A stretch of DNA of 64,000 nt. Origin: Tetrahymena elliotti 4EA. Taxonomy: Eukaryota > Ciliophora > Oligohymenophorea > Hymenostomatida > Tetrahymenidae. Made by a program: the position numbers and the translations under genes. This document shows, in pieces, positions 1 to 12,990 of the stretch. Position 1 is the first letter of the stretch; each line of letters begins with the position of its first letter. Where the stretch lies: the NCBI GenBank assembly GCA_000231825.2, contig JH720364.1:186060-250059 (forward strand), in the 5' to 3' direction. The notes under the pieces are model-generated. The model ran no database searches and was not told the origin of the DNA. It saw nothing but the letters and a program-made list of their open reading frames with translations.

Positions 1-359
1 TCAGATTTCTAATTTTCATTACTGTTGGATTGTTGATTTTGGCTATTCTCCAAAAGCTTTTTCTTTTCTTCAACAACCTTAGCAATTTTTTCAGTAATTT
101 CATTTTTTTATTTTTCAACATGCTATCTATTTTTCTTTAACTATTCAACTTGAGATTCGTATTGTTTGATATAGTGATTAATCTCGTTTTCTTGTTCATG
201 AAGCTCATTTAGTTTTCTTTTCAATTATTCTTCTTTTGAGACTCTTCTTACTGATGGAACTCTAATAGTAGAGAAAAAATCAGAGAAATCATCATCCCAG
301 ATAGAATTAAAAGTTCTGTCTAATTCGTCAAAGGGGCTAAATCTGCGAGAAAGAAACAT
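1..359 (-). CDS. Partial coiled-coil protein (5' part only)
   Basis: An open frame reads leftward from an ATG at 357-359 and is still open at the window edge, so about 119 N-terminal residues are visible. The protein begins MFLSRRFSPFDELDRTF and continues with an acidic and aromatic stretch (SIWDDDFSDFF). From about residue 42 it becomes a charged, Glu/Lys/Gln-rich helix with heptad-like spacing, typical of a coiled coil. Four glutamines are TAA or TAG codons and no TGA occurs. The opening (RRFSPFDELDRTF) loosely resembles the N-terminus of small heat-shock proteins, but no alpha-crystallin domain is visible in this part, so I do not assign a function. It is divergently oriented to the LRR-like gene that starts at 913. 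Confidence 0.7.
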
Positions 360-912
360 TTTTGAAAATTTTATTAGTTTATTTTGGTGACTGTTTTTTT
401 TATTTTTTCTTATTTATTAAATTAATTATAGTAAAACCATATGATCTTAGTTTAGTTTTTAAATCAAAAAATTAGAAAATAGTGAGTTTCTTACATAATA
501 AAAATTATTGAAATGAATATCAGAAAGAAAAAATCTAGAATTTTAAAGTGTTTAGAAGCTTTTTTTTCTTTTTTATTAATTAAGTATGTAATAGACAGAA
601 AATAAAAACTAATTAATTAATATTTAGAATCAAAACTTTTCTTTTTAGAATATTAATTACATTATAATCTTCTAATAAATTATCTATTTTATTAAGCTTA
701 TTTATTTTTAATACAATTTTTTTTCCTTTTACTCGCTAGCATTTTCTGTACATTTTTAAAAATAATTTTAACTTAATGGCATAGCTTTAATCTAATTAAA
801 AAAATTATCTACAATCACTATTTCATTTAAACTTAATTTTTTACATGTGTATTATCTATCTCATTTACAATTGTTAATAATAATAAATTAAATTGATTCA
901 AGACTTTCAAAA
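360..912. other. Divergent intergenic region
   Basis: AT-rich spacer between two divergently transcribed genes. It should hold both 5' leaders and promoters. I see no gene or recognisable motif in it. Confidence 0.5.
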
Positions 913-2004
913 ATGAAACAAAAAAATTAAGAAAAAGAAAATAATTAAATCTAATAAAAAGGTGGTAATATAAATTTAAAATGGTCTTGTAACAAATATT
1001 TAGAGAACAAATTTGAATTATTAGAATAAAATTTATTAAAAAAACAATAAATTGTGAAGTAATTGACTATAAATTTAAATGAAAGCTATGTAAGTGAGAA
1101 TACATTGAAAAGATTGTCTTTAATTCTTAATAAAGCATAAATATAAGAAATTCTTAAACTTAATTTTGTATGCTGTAAAATTTAATCTTATCAATATATT
1201 TAAGATTTGCTACAAACTTAAGCTTATAATAATTTAAATTATTTAATTTTAAATTTTGGTGATGTTGATTTAAAGAATGGTTAAATTGAATTTCTATGCA
1301 AAGGAATTGTAAATTACTAAAATCTACTTAAACTTAAAATAAATTTAAAAGGTTGCTTAATTTAAGATTAAGGAGTATAAATTTTATCTAATTGTTTAGT
1401 CTAACTTAAACAGTTAAAGAGTTTAGATTTGTATGCTTAATCAAATTTATTAGGAGAAAAGGCTGGATAGTATCTCTCTGAAGCAGCTTCTTGTTTAAAA
1501 GAATTGAATATCTATAAGTTAAATCTGTGCTAAAACTAAGCATTCTCTTCTAATTTGCTTTGCTACTCAATAAGGAATATGGAAACACTAAAAAACCTTT
1601 AAGAAATATCAATTGGTATTGCTCTAAAGTATACATCAACTTATGATTTAAGTTATGAATTAAGGTAATATTATAAGAATGATGAATTTATTTACAAATT
1701 TTTTGAATAGATGAGTGAATTTAAAAATCTCAAAATTTTTAAGATTTTTGTGAATTCTGGAGTATTTAAAAATTAAAAAATTTGCCAAGTTTTTAATAAA
1801 GCTATTTTATCTATGGAATCTTTATAAATTTTAAGTGTCAATAGCTTTTATGTTACTCTTGAGGGACTAAATTTAGCATTAAGTGGTTTTCAAAACCACA
1901 AATCGCTAATATTTTTAAATTTAGAAATGGGTACAAGATCAAAGAATCTTACCCAACAAAAAGCTCTCAAAAAAATGAAAAGACTAGTTATGTACAAGGC
2001 ATGA
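913..2004 (+). CDS. Leucine-rich-repeat-like protein, ciliate family
   Basis: A single exon of 364 codons (363 residues) runs from ATG 913 to TGA 2002-2004, with many in-frame TAA/TAG glutamine codons. The first in-frame ATG was chosen. The middle shows degenerate leucine-rich repeats, for example LKLNFVCC, LNYLILNFGDVDL, LKSLDLYAQSNLLGE and LKELNIYKLNLC. The protein ends in KALKKMKRLVMYKA. This short basic tail is, from memory, common in the large Tetrahymena LRR family. Leucine-rich repeats usually act in protein-protein binding, and no specific partner can be inferred. A decayed relative lies downstream at 2551-3313, which suggests a local duplication. There is no signal peptide or membrane segment. 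I am confident that it is coding and less so about the fold. Confidence 0.75.
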
Positions 2005-2550
2005 AAAATAGTTCTTAAGTAATTAGAATTGAATACAAATGAAAATATTAACTGAATAAAAATTTATTTTAAAATCAAAACATGAAATTTTTTATTATGT
2101 CTAAAAATAAAATTTATTTTTTTTATATTCAAAATTAAATTTACTAAAAAACAAATGGTAAATTAATTTAACATAATTTTATCAAATATTTTTTCAGATT
2201 AAATTATTTTTAATTCTTAGATTTATTTTTATTTTATTAGAATTCATTTATAAGTATTAAAATATTAAAAATTTAAATTATATTTTTTAATGATCTCAAC
2301 AATTAATCATTTCTATATCCAATTTGAACTAATTATCTTCAAATTAAAAACTCTAGTATTTGTCTATAAAAAAATAATTAGATTATATCTTTATGAAAAT
2401 AAATTATTTGATTAAACCTCTACCAAAAACTAATTTTTTCTAATTTCATTATTGATCTATAGGATATTTTTACAATTCATTTTTAATGTAAAATACATTA
2501 AAATATTGTTTATTTATTTCTCATTAAAATTTGGTTAAAAAAAGTAAAAA
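2005..2550. other. Intergenic spacer
   Basis: AT-rich DNA between the intact LRR-like gene and its decayed relative. Nothing recognisable. Confidence 0.5.
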
Positions 2551-3313
2551 ATGAGCATAATCGAAAATAATAAATCAAAATTAAGAAAAGGGAGTTAGAT
2601 ATCTGTAAACTGATCTACGAATAAATTTAGTCAAAATAAATATGAAAAAATCATTAATGATTTAGTTTAAAAAGATTTTAATCAAGAATTAAAAAAGTTA
2701 GAACTTGATAAATAAACTCAGTTCTGAAGCATGTAGTAGTTTAGGAAAAGGTTTATCAAAGTTATTTAATTTGTCTACTTTGACTATTCACTTTTATGGA
2801 AACAAAATTTACAGTTCCAATCTTATAACAGAATTTCTAAATGGAATTAAAGAAAATATTAATTTAATTCAATTCAATTTATTCTTATCTGAATAAATAT
2901 ATTAAAGAACAGCATATTTTGAAGAAGATGAAGATATTATAAAAAATATTTTCTTCAAATTATCTGAAATCAAGAATTTAAAAATACTAAAAGTATAATT
3001 CCACCCTGAAATATGGAAGACTGTTCAAAACTGTAAATATCTAAATCAAGCAATTTTATCTCTCAGTAAAAGTACAATTTCAATGAAAACTTTAAAGCAT
3101 GCTTTAATAAAATCAAATAAAGCTAAAATAATATTTCTTCATCTATTTAAATATTTAAATACTAAATTTGTATGTATTGTGAGCAATTTATTAGTCTTTG
3201 TTTGTCAAAAGTAAACAAATAATAATCAAAATTAAAATTAACCAAAATTTTATTATTCATAATAACCTAAAAAAAGCTAAATTTATGCTATTTCTTCATT
3301 TTAAAATTTTTGA
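2551..3313 (+). pseudogene. Decayed leucine-rich-repeat-like gene
   Basis: A frame opens at ATG 2551 but meets TGA at 2611-2613. The same frame resumes as protein-like sequence (YEKIINDLVQ, LKKLELDKQ) and hits a second TGA soon after 2710. Family-like sequence continues in another frame from about 2705 (NKLSSEACSSLGKGLSKLF, NLSTLTIHFYGNKI) and stays open to TGA 3311-3313. The repeat phrase LxLD...NKLSSEA is therefore split by a one-base frameshift. The layout follows the neighbour at 913-2004 (compare LNQAILSLSKSTISMKTL with FNKAILSMESLQILSV), but the conserved KKMKRLV tail is missing. One stop, one frameshift and a lost tail together argue for a pseudogene rather than a single sequencing error. 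A spliced model was not found. Confidence 0.65.
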
Positions 3314-4123
3314 TATAGGAAACAATTTATTTTAAGAGTTAAATAAGGAATAAATTTTTTAGTAAAATATTTCAATAAAATTTAGACATGTACTAAAATT
3401 AATGTTTTTGTTTCTAATCATTTAATATTTTTCCAATTTACAATATCATTTATCTTTTTAAATAATTTAAAAATTTATAACACAAAATTTCTAATATTAA
3501 ATATCTATTTATTTTCCGAATTTTTAAGAAAACACTTATTCATATTTCAAAAATTAAACTATATTATTTTTATTTCATATTGTAAGATTCTTGTACCTTA
3601 TTTAGCAAGTTTAAGATATTTTGTATGCTTCTGTTTATTTTCAGAAAATTATTAGACAGACAAAGTGATATTTTTTAAATAATTTTTTAATAAAAATACA
3701 AAAAAAAAAGAAAAAATAAAATTTATTAAAAGTTGAAAAAATTTCTAAATAAGAACCAAAAAGAATAAAATTAATTATTTTGAAAAAAGAAATTATTTTT
3801 CAAATTAAATTTTATTTTATTAAATAAACAGATCATTATTTGATGATTTCCTAAAAATATTAAATTTAATCTATTAAAATGTAAAAAAATATTAGAAATT
3901 TGTTTTTTAACTTAAAAATTATGTTATTTGATTATAATATTGAAATATCAAATTGTATTTAATCACTAATTAAGAAAATTTACAGATAATAGAAATTTAA
4001 AAAAGAGCTCTATTTTGTTAATATTTATTTAAATTAGTTATGAAATTTAAGTTTATAGAATGAAAGAAGTAATTTGAAAATATATAGAATAAACTTACTA
4101 AAGTTATTAGTCATTGATATAAA
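3314..4123. other. Convergent intergenic region
   Basis: AT-rich spacer between the 3' end of the LRR pseudogene and the 3' end of the ABC transporter gene. It presumably holds polyadenylation signals. No gene is visible. Confidence 0.5.
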
Positions 4124-7100
4124 TCATTTTTGATTTTATTTAAAATAGGTATTATTGTTATGATGCTCAAAGCCTTTAATATTTATTACATTAGCTTCGT
4201 TGTTAGGTGGTGTTTACATAGAATCAGAGTTAGCTTTATATTTATCTTCAACATGGTGTGGCTATTATTGTGGATTGTATTCCTAGTTTTAATTGAAGTG
4301 AGTCATTTCAATCTAATTAGAATTTTCATTAGCCATGTTATGTTATGTTTATTAAATAGGTAAATTATGATGGCCTTTTTTCTTTTAATTGAGAGGTATA
4401 GAATTTGTAGCAAATAAATTGAAAATTTATTCAATACTTGCTTATTTAACTGAATAATTATCAACTTATAACTTAGCTTTGTTCTATTCAAAAGCTTCAA
4501 ACATTTTTCCTATTGATATATCAGATTCGATTCTGAAGCGATAGAAATCATCAAAATGTTCAATAATAGTGAATTAACCAAGGTTTTATTGAATGAACTA
4601 CTTAATTACTTCTCCACGAGTTTCTAAAATTAAATATTAAGCAAGTGAAATGACACTAACACCAAAAGAAGAGTTTAACCTTGCATAAAGCTGAGAACCT
4701 TCTCCATTTGCTTAGATCTTTTCTAAGTAATGAGTTCCATTTAATTTTTACAAGTAAGATTATAATTCATTTAGATGAATATGCTTTTAAGCTTCTTGCT
4801 AATTAATACCAAGAGTAGAACAGTAACGTATTAATTCATCATCAGGAGGGACACTTAATTTGATTTCTACTTCATAACCTTCACCAAATTTATCTTTAAT
4901 TTACTAAACTGTTCCTATACATTTAAGAATACCTTCTACCTAAATGGCAATACGCGATGATAATGCTTCTGCTTCTTCCATGGAATGGGTTGTTAATATG
5001 ACACTAGATGATTTACGTTTAGTTGAAATTCTAGAAATAACGCTCCACATAAAACGTCTTGCTGCAGGATCCATACCAGTAGATGGTTCGTCCAAGAAGA
5101 CAGTTTCAGGGTTACCAAGCATTGCTATAGCAACAGAGAGCTTACGTTTATTACCACCACTATATGTACCAGCTAATTTATGTTCAAATTCTGTCAAGTC
5201 CATTTCAACAATCTTTTATTTAACAAGACGTTCTCTTAATTCATATGGAATACCCTTAATTGCAGCATATAACTCAAGATGCTCTCTTGCAGTTAAATTT
5301 TCAATCAAAGCATCAAATTATGGACAATAACCAATATGAGAACGAGCTTAAGAAAGTTCTTTTGAAACATCAAAACCGTTGATATGACATTCACCAGATG
5401 TTTAGTTGATTTCTCCAGAAAGAATTTTAAATGTAGTAGTTTTGCCAGCTCCATTTACTCCTAATAAAGTAAAGCATTCACCATTAGATATACCAAATGA
5501 AACCAAATCTACAGCCACTTTTACACGATCTTTAGATGGGATAAACACTTTACGAAGCTTATTTACTCTAACAGTAAAATCACTAGGCTTAGAGCTCTCA
5601 ACTCTATTCATTTCTTTTTAGACATCTTCATCATATTCTTAAGGGACATAAGGAACTGATGCTTCATTACTGATTAAACGAGAAATACTTCCAATATGGG
5701 AGCCAACTTCAATAACAAATACAAGGAAGAAATAGATGAAACCTTCTACAAAGGTGAGAATGAGATCTCCTCCAGCAATATCCATAGAAAAAGCCGAATC
5801 AGGAGTTTTTGAGCCATCAAAGAAAGCATACAAATTACGATTTCCTATGTTTAATATACCATAACCAAAACTAAAAGAAGGGATTATTCTTAATATCCAT
5901 CCAACTATAATACCAGCATTTCTTGTTGATTTGATGATTCTCAAGATAAAGATAATTAGAGGGAAAATACCTCCCGCCATAAAATTAATAAAGAAAGCTG
6001 CTACTTAAGCATTTCCATAATCTTCAAAAAAGAAACCAATAAAGTAGGTAAATGGGATAACACTCCATCCGTAAAGGAATAATAACAAAACAACTACTCC
6101 CATACAGTCGTCTTCAGTAAAGGCTGATATGTTATAAGCATAAACCATACAAATCGCAAAAATAGCAGGTACTATATGCTTTACCATGTCAAGTAAATAA
6201 TTGCTGAACCAATAACTGAAAAGACCAACACCGCTAACTAATTATTAATGCTTAATTTTATCTGTGCGTTCTTTTACTGTAAAAGTGATAATAGAAGCAG
6301 GAATGAATGAATAAGCTATAGCATAAATAAAACTAGCTACGATACCAGTTGCACTACCTTCAAAACTTTTAATTTATTTTGTAAGAGGTAAAGGATCATT
6401 AGTTACAGAAATAGTTATGGTAGGCATGTTATTTCCTTTAAGGTAATTGTTAATAATTGCATTATTCATTTAATTAACAGCAAATGGTGCTGCATCTCTA
6501 TAAATTGTATTAATTTCAGCTGTATACTTATATGTAGTAGGAGTGATAGAATTTATAAAGTATGCAAGAACAGAATCAGTATCTTTTTAACTGAAAACAG
6601 CTGAATCCCATAAACTTGGGGTAGAGGCATCTGAATATTATTTGGTAAAGTCATAGTATTATTTTGATACAAAGCTATCGAAAATACTATCAGCAACAGT
6701 ATTGCTAATAGAGATATCTTTGCTTACTACTGCTTTTAAAGGATTAGGGAAATCGGTTGCTAATAGCTCAACAGCAGGTGATTCTTGGATAAATCTAATT
6801 AAAGTCAAACTCAAACCGAAAACAACAACAAGGCATGGTAAGACTACTTCACAAAGGAGAGAACGAACATCACGTTTGAAATAAATTGCACGTTTAACAA
6901 GTTATGCCCATACATGTATGAAAAATAATTAAGAAGATTTTGTGATTCTTATCTTTTAAAAATCGATGTTATCAGCTTCGTCCATGTCTTCTTTTTCTTC
7001 ATCCTTCTATTGATGAATAGATAGATTTTTTTAGTCATTGTGAAGTTTTTCTAAACGCAATTTTTCTTTCTTTTCATCTTTTAAGTGGGCTACACGGAGG

Positions 7101-9857
7101 AAAACTTCTTCAAGAGTAGTAATTGAAATACCATAAGATTGAATATTTAATTAGCTTAAATTTTAGTCAAGACTATTGAACATCTATGGGAAAGAACTTA
7201 CTGATTCATTTTTTAGCTAAAATCCTATTTCAGCTGAGACATCTGAAAGAACTTTTGCATCAGGAATAAACTTTTAAATAAATTATTTAATAGGTTCAGA
7301 ACTATCAGTAGGATTCTTTTTTGCAATAGTAAGATTATATCCTGTACCAAATTTATTTTTCAAAAATAAGGGACGTCCTAAGCAAACAATTTATCCATCA
7401 GCCATAATTCCAATTCTATCACCTAAGTAATCAGCTTCATCCATAAAATGAGTAGTTAAGCAAATAACTTTATCATTTTTATAGCGCTTAAGCATATCCC
7501 AAATATGTCTTCTTGCAGATGTATCCATACCACTTGTAGGCTCGTCAAGATAAATCAATTTACTTCCACCAATGAAAGCAATAGCTACACTCAATCTTCT
7601 TCTTTAGCCTCCAGATAAATTTCTAGCTAACTCATTTGTTTTTTCAGCAAGGTCAACATCCTATATGTGCTTTAGAGCTTCCTATTCTATTAACTTAGAA
7701 TCAGTCATACCTTTGAAAACAGCAAATAGTTCAAGATGTTCTTTTACAGTTAAGTTGTCAAACAAAATATCATATTAGGGGCAAACACCCATGAAAGTTC
7801 TTATATCATTCATTTCTTGTTAAACGTCTTTACCTAAGGCAATAGCTTAACCATCAGTCATTTCATACATACCTGTGAGCATAGAAATAGTTGATGTCTT
7901 ACCAGCACCATTATGGCCAAGAAGAGCAAAAATTTAACCATTATACATGGTGAAACTGATTCCATTCACAGCTAATTTACCTGAGGAGTAAACTTTTCTT
8001 ACATTTTTAAGAGTTACAACTTCATTTAAGGCTTCTTAATCCTTCAAATTTTTAGCAACATCTTCAACATTATCGTCAAAGTTAATTGCATCTTCTTCAT
8101 CCCCAACTTTTCCTAAAAGTTTTAACCTTTTTTCTTCTGGTGTTAACTTCTTTTTCCATATCCAGTTAATGAAGAAAAGAGGATGTTATTTTTTGCCAAA
8201 ATCATTTGGGAAAACTTAGTCAAAGTAAATAGAAAGTATAATGAATATAAATATGTTGAGAATATTCATGCCCATATTAACACTAATAGAGTAATTATCA
8301 ATGGTGTTACCCAGATTACTCCAAGTGATACCTCTTTGTTAAGCTTCTATTAGCAAAAATACATCACAAGCAAAAGTAGTTCCTGTGTGAGAGAGAATAG
8401 AAGCGCTCACCTTGGTTGATTCAGTTGGATCAGAATTACCTTAAACTATAAATACTACCATATATGAGAACAAGAAGAAAACCATTGCAACTATATTTCC
8501 TATTCTTGCTTTAGTGAAGAAAGTTGTGATGAAGAGACTCTAAAAAATTAGTGAAATGCCAAAGAGTAAATGCCAAACAAAAAGGACACTCCAGTCTGTA
8601 TGCTTAAAAATAGCTCCTCTTAATACAGAAGCTACTAATATACTAATAAGAACATAAATTATGAAGTAATATAGAACCCAAGAAACATAAAAACTGGAAT
8701 CACTCATACCCATAACCTTCATACCTTCTCTTATTTTCTTTTCTTTTTCTATGAGTAAACCATACGTCATTCTCAGATAAACCAAAATCATAGGTAAGAT
8801 AACATAGACAGCAAAGTTTCCTTTTAAAGTTGTAGAAAGTGGATCATTACCATATTTCTCAATGGTCATAGATGTGACACTAGGGAATATTTATAAATTC
8901 TAATTATTTGCTACTTTTCTAAATATGATATTATCTATTTTATAAATAAAAAATCATTTTATAATTTGTTAATAAATTTCTAAATAATTTTTAATTGATA
9001 TTGTTTAAAGTTATTCTATATTAGGAATGTAAGTAAGTAAATATAGAATCTATTTTCACCCAAAAAAATCTTATAACTTTGTTTATCAACAATTAGAGAA
9101 TATTTATTATTATTTAATACCTATCCAATTTTAGATTGTCATGAATCCATCATCTCTCCATGGGTAGAAGTAATCTTTGATCATTTAATAAACATAAGTC
9201 AAAGAACTTGGGTCTAAGGTATTAGGTACTTCTAGATTGTCTTAGTTTGATGTGTTAAAGAAAAGCCTATATTTAAAATTGTTATTTTATTCAGAATCTA
9301 CTGCAATCCCCAAACAAACATCCTCATCATAACTTGAGCCACTAACATAATCTTTTAATTCTTAGACGCTTTAGTAGTTTTTTACTTTATATTTATATTT
9401 GCTTGTAAAAATATTAACCAAAGGTTGAAGTAAGTTGCCTGGGTCAATCATTGCAACATATCCATTTCTGAAATCTGGAAAATCACTAGTTGATCCAGTT
9501 AAACAATCTTTCATATTAATTGGAATGGGAATGTTGTATATTGGATCTTTAACTTCAGTGCTATCAGGTAGGAATGTTGTAAAAACTGGGGCTAACTTAT
9601 CAGCCTATTTTAGTAAAATAATAAAATTAATTTTATATATTTAAAATGAGTATTTTTACATAATTTTTAGAGACATAGTAGGGATCTATGAAGCTTTCCT
9701 ATTCTAAGTAATCTATGGAAACTTAATTTCTGATTATAAAAAAGAAACAACAGAGAAAAACTGGAAGGAAAACTTCTAAGCAAGAGCAACAGCAGTTTCT
9801 TTTCCATAAAATATAATTTTTACGCATAAGCGCTTTTAGATGAACTGAAAACTTCAT
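4124..9857 (-). CDS. ABCA-type full-length ABC transporter
   Basis: Three exons, read leftward: 9857-9660, 9604-9121 and 8910-4124. Introns of 55 and 210 nt are GT-AG. Total 5469 nt, about 1822 residues, a usual length for a full-size ABCA protein. Order: N-terminal membrane segment ([19 protein letters not shown]), large extracytosolic loop, membrane block (from about residue 242), NBD1, second membrane half, NBD2, and a Gln/Asn/His-rich cytosolic tail. NBD1 has Walker [10 protein letters not shown] (about residue 559), Q-loop VCPQYD, signature NLSGGQRRR and Walker [16 protein letters not shown]2 has [26 protein letters not shown] and [11 protein letters not shown]; the Asn in the second signature is usual in ABCA proteins. 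Members of the family move lipids or other hydrophobic substrates across membranes using ATP; the substrate here is unknown. All key residues are present. The Q of LSGGQ (7604-7606) and of both Q-loops (7775-7777, 5318-5320) are TAA codons. Confidence 0.95.
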
Positions 9858-10130
9858 ATTTGAACACCTTTTTCTTAAATTTGTTCAATATTTACTGTTT
9901 TACTGAATATTAATTTTTATTAAAGTTTTATAAAAAATTTTTGATGATTTTTTAATTTATATTCCATCTAGTGATAACTAAAATTAAATTGATCAATTAA
10001 AATAGTACGCCAACTAATAGTCTTTAGATTACTATAAGATTAACTAAATTTTTAAGGAGAAGAAAAAAGTACAAGCTTGATAAGAAACAGTTTACATTTC
10101 TTTTTTACTCTTTGAATGATTCTAATTTAC

Positions 10131-10150
10131 CATTCATAAATTTATGAATG
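10131..10150. repeat. Perfect 20-bp palindrome
   Basis: The 20 bases read the same on both strands, centred on AATT between 10140 and 10141. The flanking bases do not extend the symmetry. It lies about 270 bp upstream of the ABCA start codon, so it could be a dimeric protein site or a small cruciform. In sequence this AT-rich it may also be chance. Confidence 0.6.
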
Positions 10151-11485
10151 CATATATTTTGTTTTCTTTTTCTGGAATAATTCTAATTAAATAAAATCTA
10201 TAACATCTTTCAAATTTAAAATTCAACTTCAAATAAATAAAAATTTATCCAAACTTTGTCATCTCTAGAATAACTAGAATAAGCATTTGTATGAAATTAC
10301 ATTTTTTTTACTATCATAGTTTTCATTTTTATCACCTCCTAGAATTAAATAAATTATGTGGTGATTTTTACATTTTTTAAAATAATTAAAGTAAATTCAG
10401 TAAATAATAACACGGGGTTAACTTTATTTCACAACATACAATTAAAATTGAAAGAAGCAAAAATGTAATCTTGATTATTGTCCATCCAAATTTTAAAAAA
10501 ACAAACTCAAATTAAACATGTTTCTAATTTTCCTCAAAAAACAGCAAATATCATAACAGCTTTCTTAATATAAATACTTCAATAAAAATTTTAAATAATC
10601 AAATTTTTCGTATAAAAATATGGGAAATTTTAAGAAAGAATAGATTTAACATTTTAAATAAAAAGTAAAATGGGAAATAATCATAAAAGTAAATTCTAAT
10701 TTACAAAATGAATTATTCTTAATCAAAACATATTTAATAAGAAAATTTGAGATTACTTACTTTCTATTATATATCAGAAAGACGAAGCAAGTTAATCAAA
10801 TAATAAAAAATAAAATAAAAATTAGTGTGAATTTTAAAAATTGGTTATTTTTATATTTGTAACAAATTTCGATTAGATTTATATCAATTAATAAATCAAA
10901 AAAGAAGTAATTATTTGAAGAAAAGAAATTTCTTTTTTCACAAATCATAATTAAAAACAAATTTTAATTCATTCTTACATGCATTTTTTCAATCAAAGCC
11001 TTGATTTAAACCCTGAAACAAAACAATTCATAGTGAATTTCATTCTTTAATTAAATGATACATTACAATTAATTCTTTTTCAGAAATAACTTTTATATAT
11101 TGTAAATTACTTCATTTTTCTAGAATTCTTTATCTTTGATTTTGTAAAATATATTCAATTTAAAATCATTAAATTAAAATCGCCAAAGAAAATAGTCTTT
11201 AAAATAAATTATCAAATTTAGGTAATCTAGACAATTTTATTCTAAAAAAAATTTTGTTTCTAAAAAAAATTAAATTTAATCGGAAAGTTTCTATTTTACA
11301 TTTTTTGTTTTGAAAAATCGCATTAATCAGATTTTACTTGAATTAATTATTGATTACAGATGGAGTAAATTATCTTGATTTCTTTATTTGACTTAAGTCA
11401 GTTCAAATTAAATAAACTAGTAGTTTATTATCAAAATATTAATTTGTAAAAAAATAAAACTTTTTGTTGTGATAGTTAAATTTAC

Positions 11486-11535
11486 AAATAAACTAAAAAT
11501 AAATTCAAGAAAATAAACTAAAAATAAATTCAAGA
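11486..11535. repeat. 25-bp direct tandem duplication
   Basis: Two identical 25-base units, 11486-11510 and 11511-11535, each ending in aattcaaga. No coding frame is involved. It looks like a recent slippage or duplication event in intergenic DNA. Confidence 0.8.
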
Positions 11536-12990
11536 TATAAAATGAAAAAAATCAATTTGATTTTCACCATTTTATTAAATAAAATTCCTATTTCTTAATC
11601 TTATTAATAAATTAATATTGGAATACATTATTGAACAAACTAAAAAATATATTTTTCTAAATTTATTTAAAAGATATTTAACTCATGATGAAATATGTTT
11701 TGAGTTTTCATAATAATAAAGTAAATTTTAATCATAAGTCAAACCCATTATTTAAATAATTATTACTACTTTATCCTTATGAAAAGCTTTAATAATTGGC
11801 TTTTTATATTTTTATTATTTTTACTAATGAATAGATTACAAAACAAAAAGAGGATTGAGTTAAAGTGATATGATTAACTTTTAAAAAGCTTAATATTTGA
11901 AGAATTGTTTTAAAATTACTACAATTACTTTCTTTATTTTTATCAAGATATTTGTTTAATTATTTTTATTGTATAAAATTTTGATAACTTTAATCATCAA
12001 CACGAGATAGATATCAGCTATCAAAAGAAAAACAAGATAGCATTAAATAATTTAATTTAAAAAAAACTTATTTTAAACTACTATTAAAAAATTTGCTCAA
12101 ATAAAAGAATACAATATTTAATTATCATTAAAGAAATAAATATTAAGATTAAAGTTATAAAAAAAATCAAACTTAAATACATATTACATATTAAATTCTT
12201 AATCATAATATTTTTATAAATTAAACAAATTAAAACTTTTTGATGGAGTTTAAAATATTACTCAAATAGTTTTGGTTTTATATTTTTTGTATTAGATCCT
12301 CTTATTTTAAAATAAAAATAATTGAGAAAATTAAGAATTAGATGTGATTGATTTTCAAATTTTTCGATTTTAAATACAATTTAATGTTTAATAAAATTAA
12401 AAATTATTTTCTCAAGATTGATTAAAGATAAGAATTTAACTAAGATAAATTTTACAAAAATTCACTCTAAATTATTTTGTTCAATTTATAATAAATAAAA
12501 AACTTTAATCAACCAAATAATACTTTTTTTAAATAAAAGGTAAAGTTGTTATTAAATATTGAGAAGTATTCATTAATATTTAGATAAAATAAAAGTAGAA
12601 AATTAAATTTATTTAGAAAAATTAAAAATAATCTAGGGTAAATTAATTTGTTTAAAATTTCACTATCAAAAATTTTGAAAAAATATTTAACAATTAATGT
12701 ATTTTTTTATATTTTTTAATCTTAATTTATTAATGATTACTTTTTAAAATAAAATATGATTTTAAATATTTTTTTTATTAGCCATTTTTTATTTTAAGTT
12801 TACCAAATAAATTATTTTTTTTTGTAAAGGAAATTTAATATTTTTTGATTGAAAGAAGTTTCAAATATTAAAATGAAAAGAAAAAAAAACTTAATCGATA
12901 AATATATTATAATAAATAAATTAGATTTTAATTTTAGCTTTAAGTATAAAGTAATAAATAAATTAATTAGTTAGTGAGTTAGTTAGTTGT

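Larger units (their letters stand above)
9858..12990. other. Long AT-rich intergenic region
   Basis: About 3.1 kb between the start of the ABCA gene and the 3' end of the next minus-strand gene. I found no open frame that looks like protein. It holds a perfect 20-bp palindrome (10131-10150) and a perfect 25-bp tandem duplication (11486-11535). The rest is homopolymer-rich A/T sequence. Confidence 0.5.

Noticed and set aside
4130..4500. Short hydrophobic frames on both strands near the ABCA 3' end
   Set aside because: They overlap the Gln/Asn-rich C-terminal tail of the transporter, which is open through this interval to TGA at 4124.
4944..5621. Plus-strand open frames of 128 and 71 codons opposite the ABC transporter NBD2
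   Set aside because: They are antisense to highly conserved Walker and signature motifs on the minus strand and have no protein character of their own.
10405..10425. A GGGGTT-like hexamer suggesting telomeric sequence
   Set aside because: It occurs once and is not tandemly repeated, so it is not a telomere. I also saw no Tetrahymena-type chromosome breakage sequence, though by eye only.
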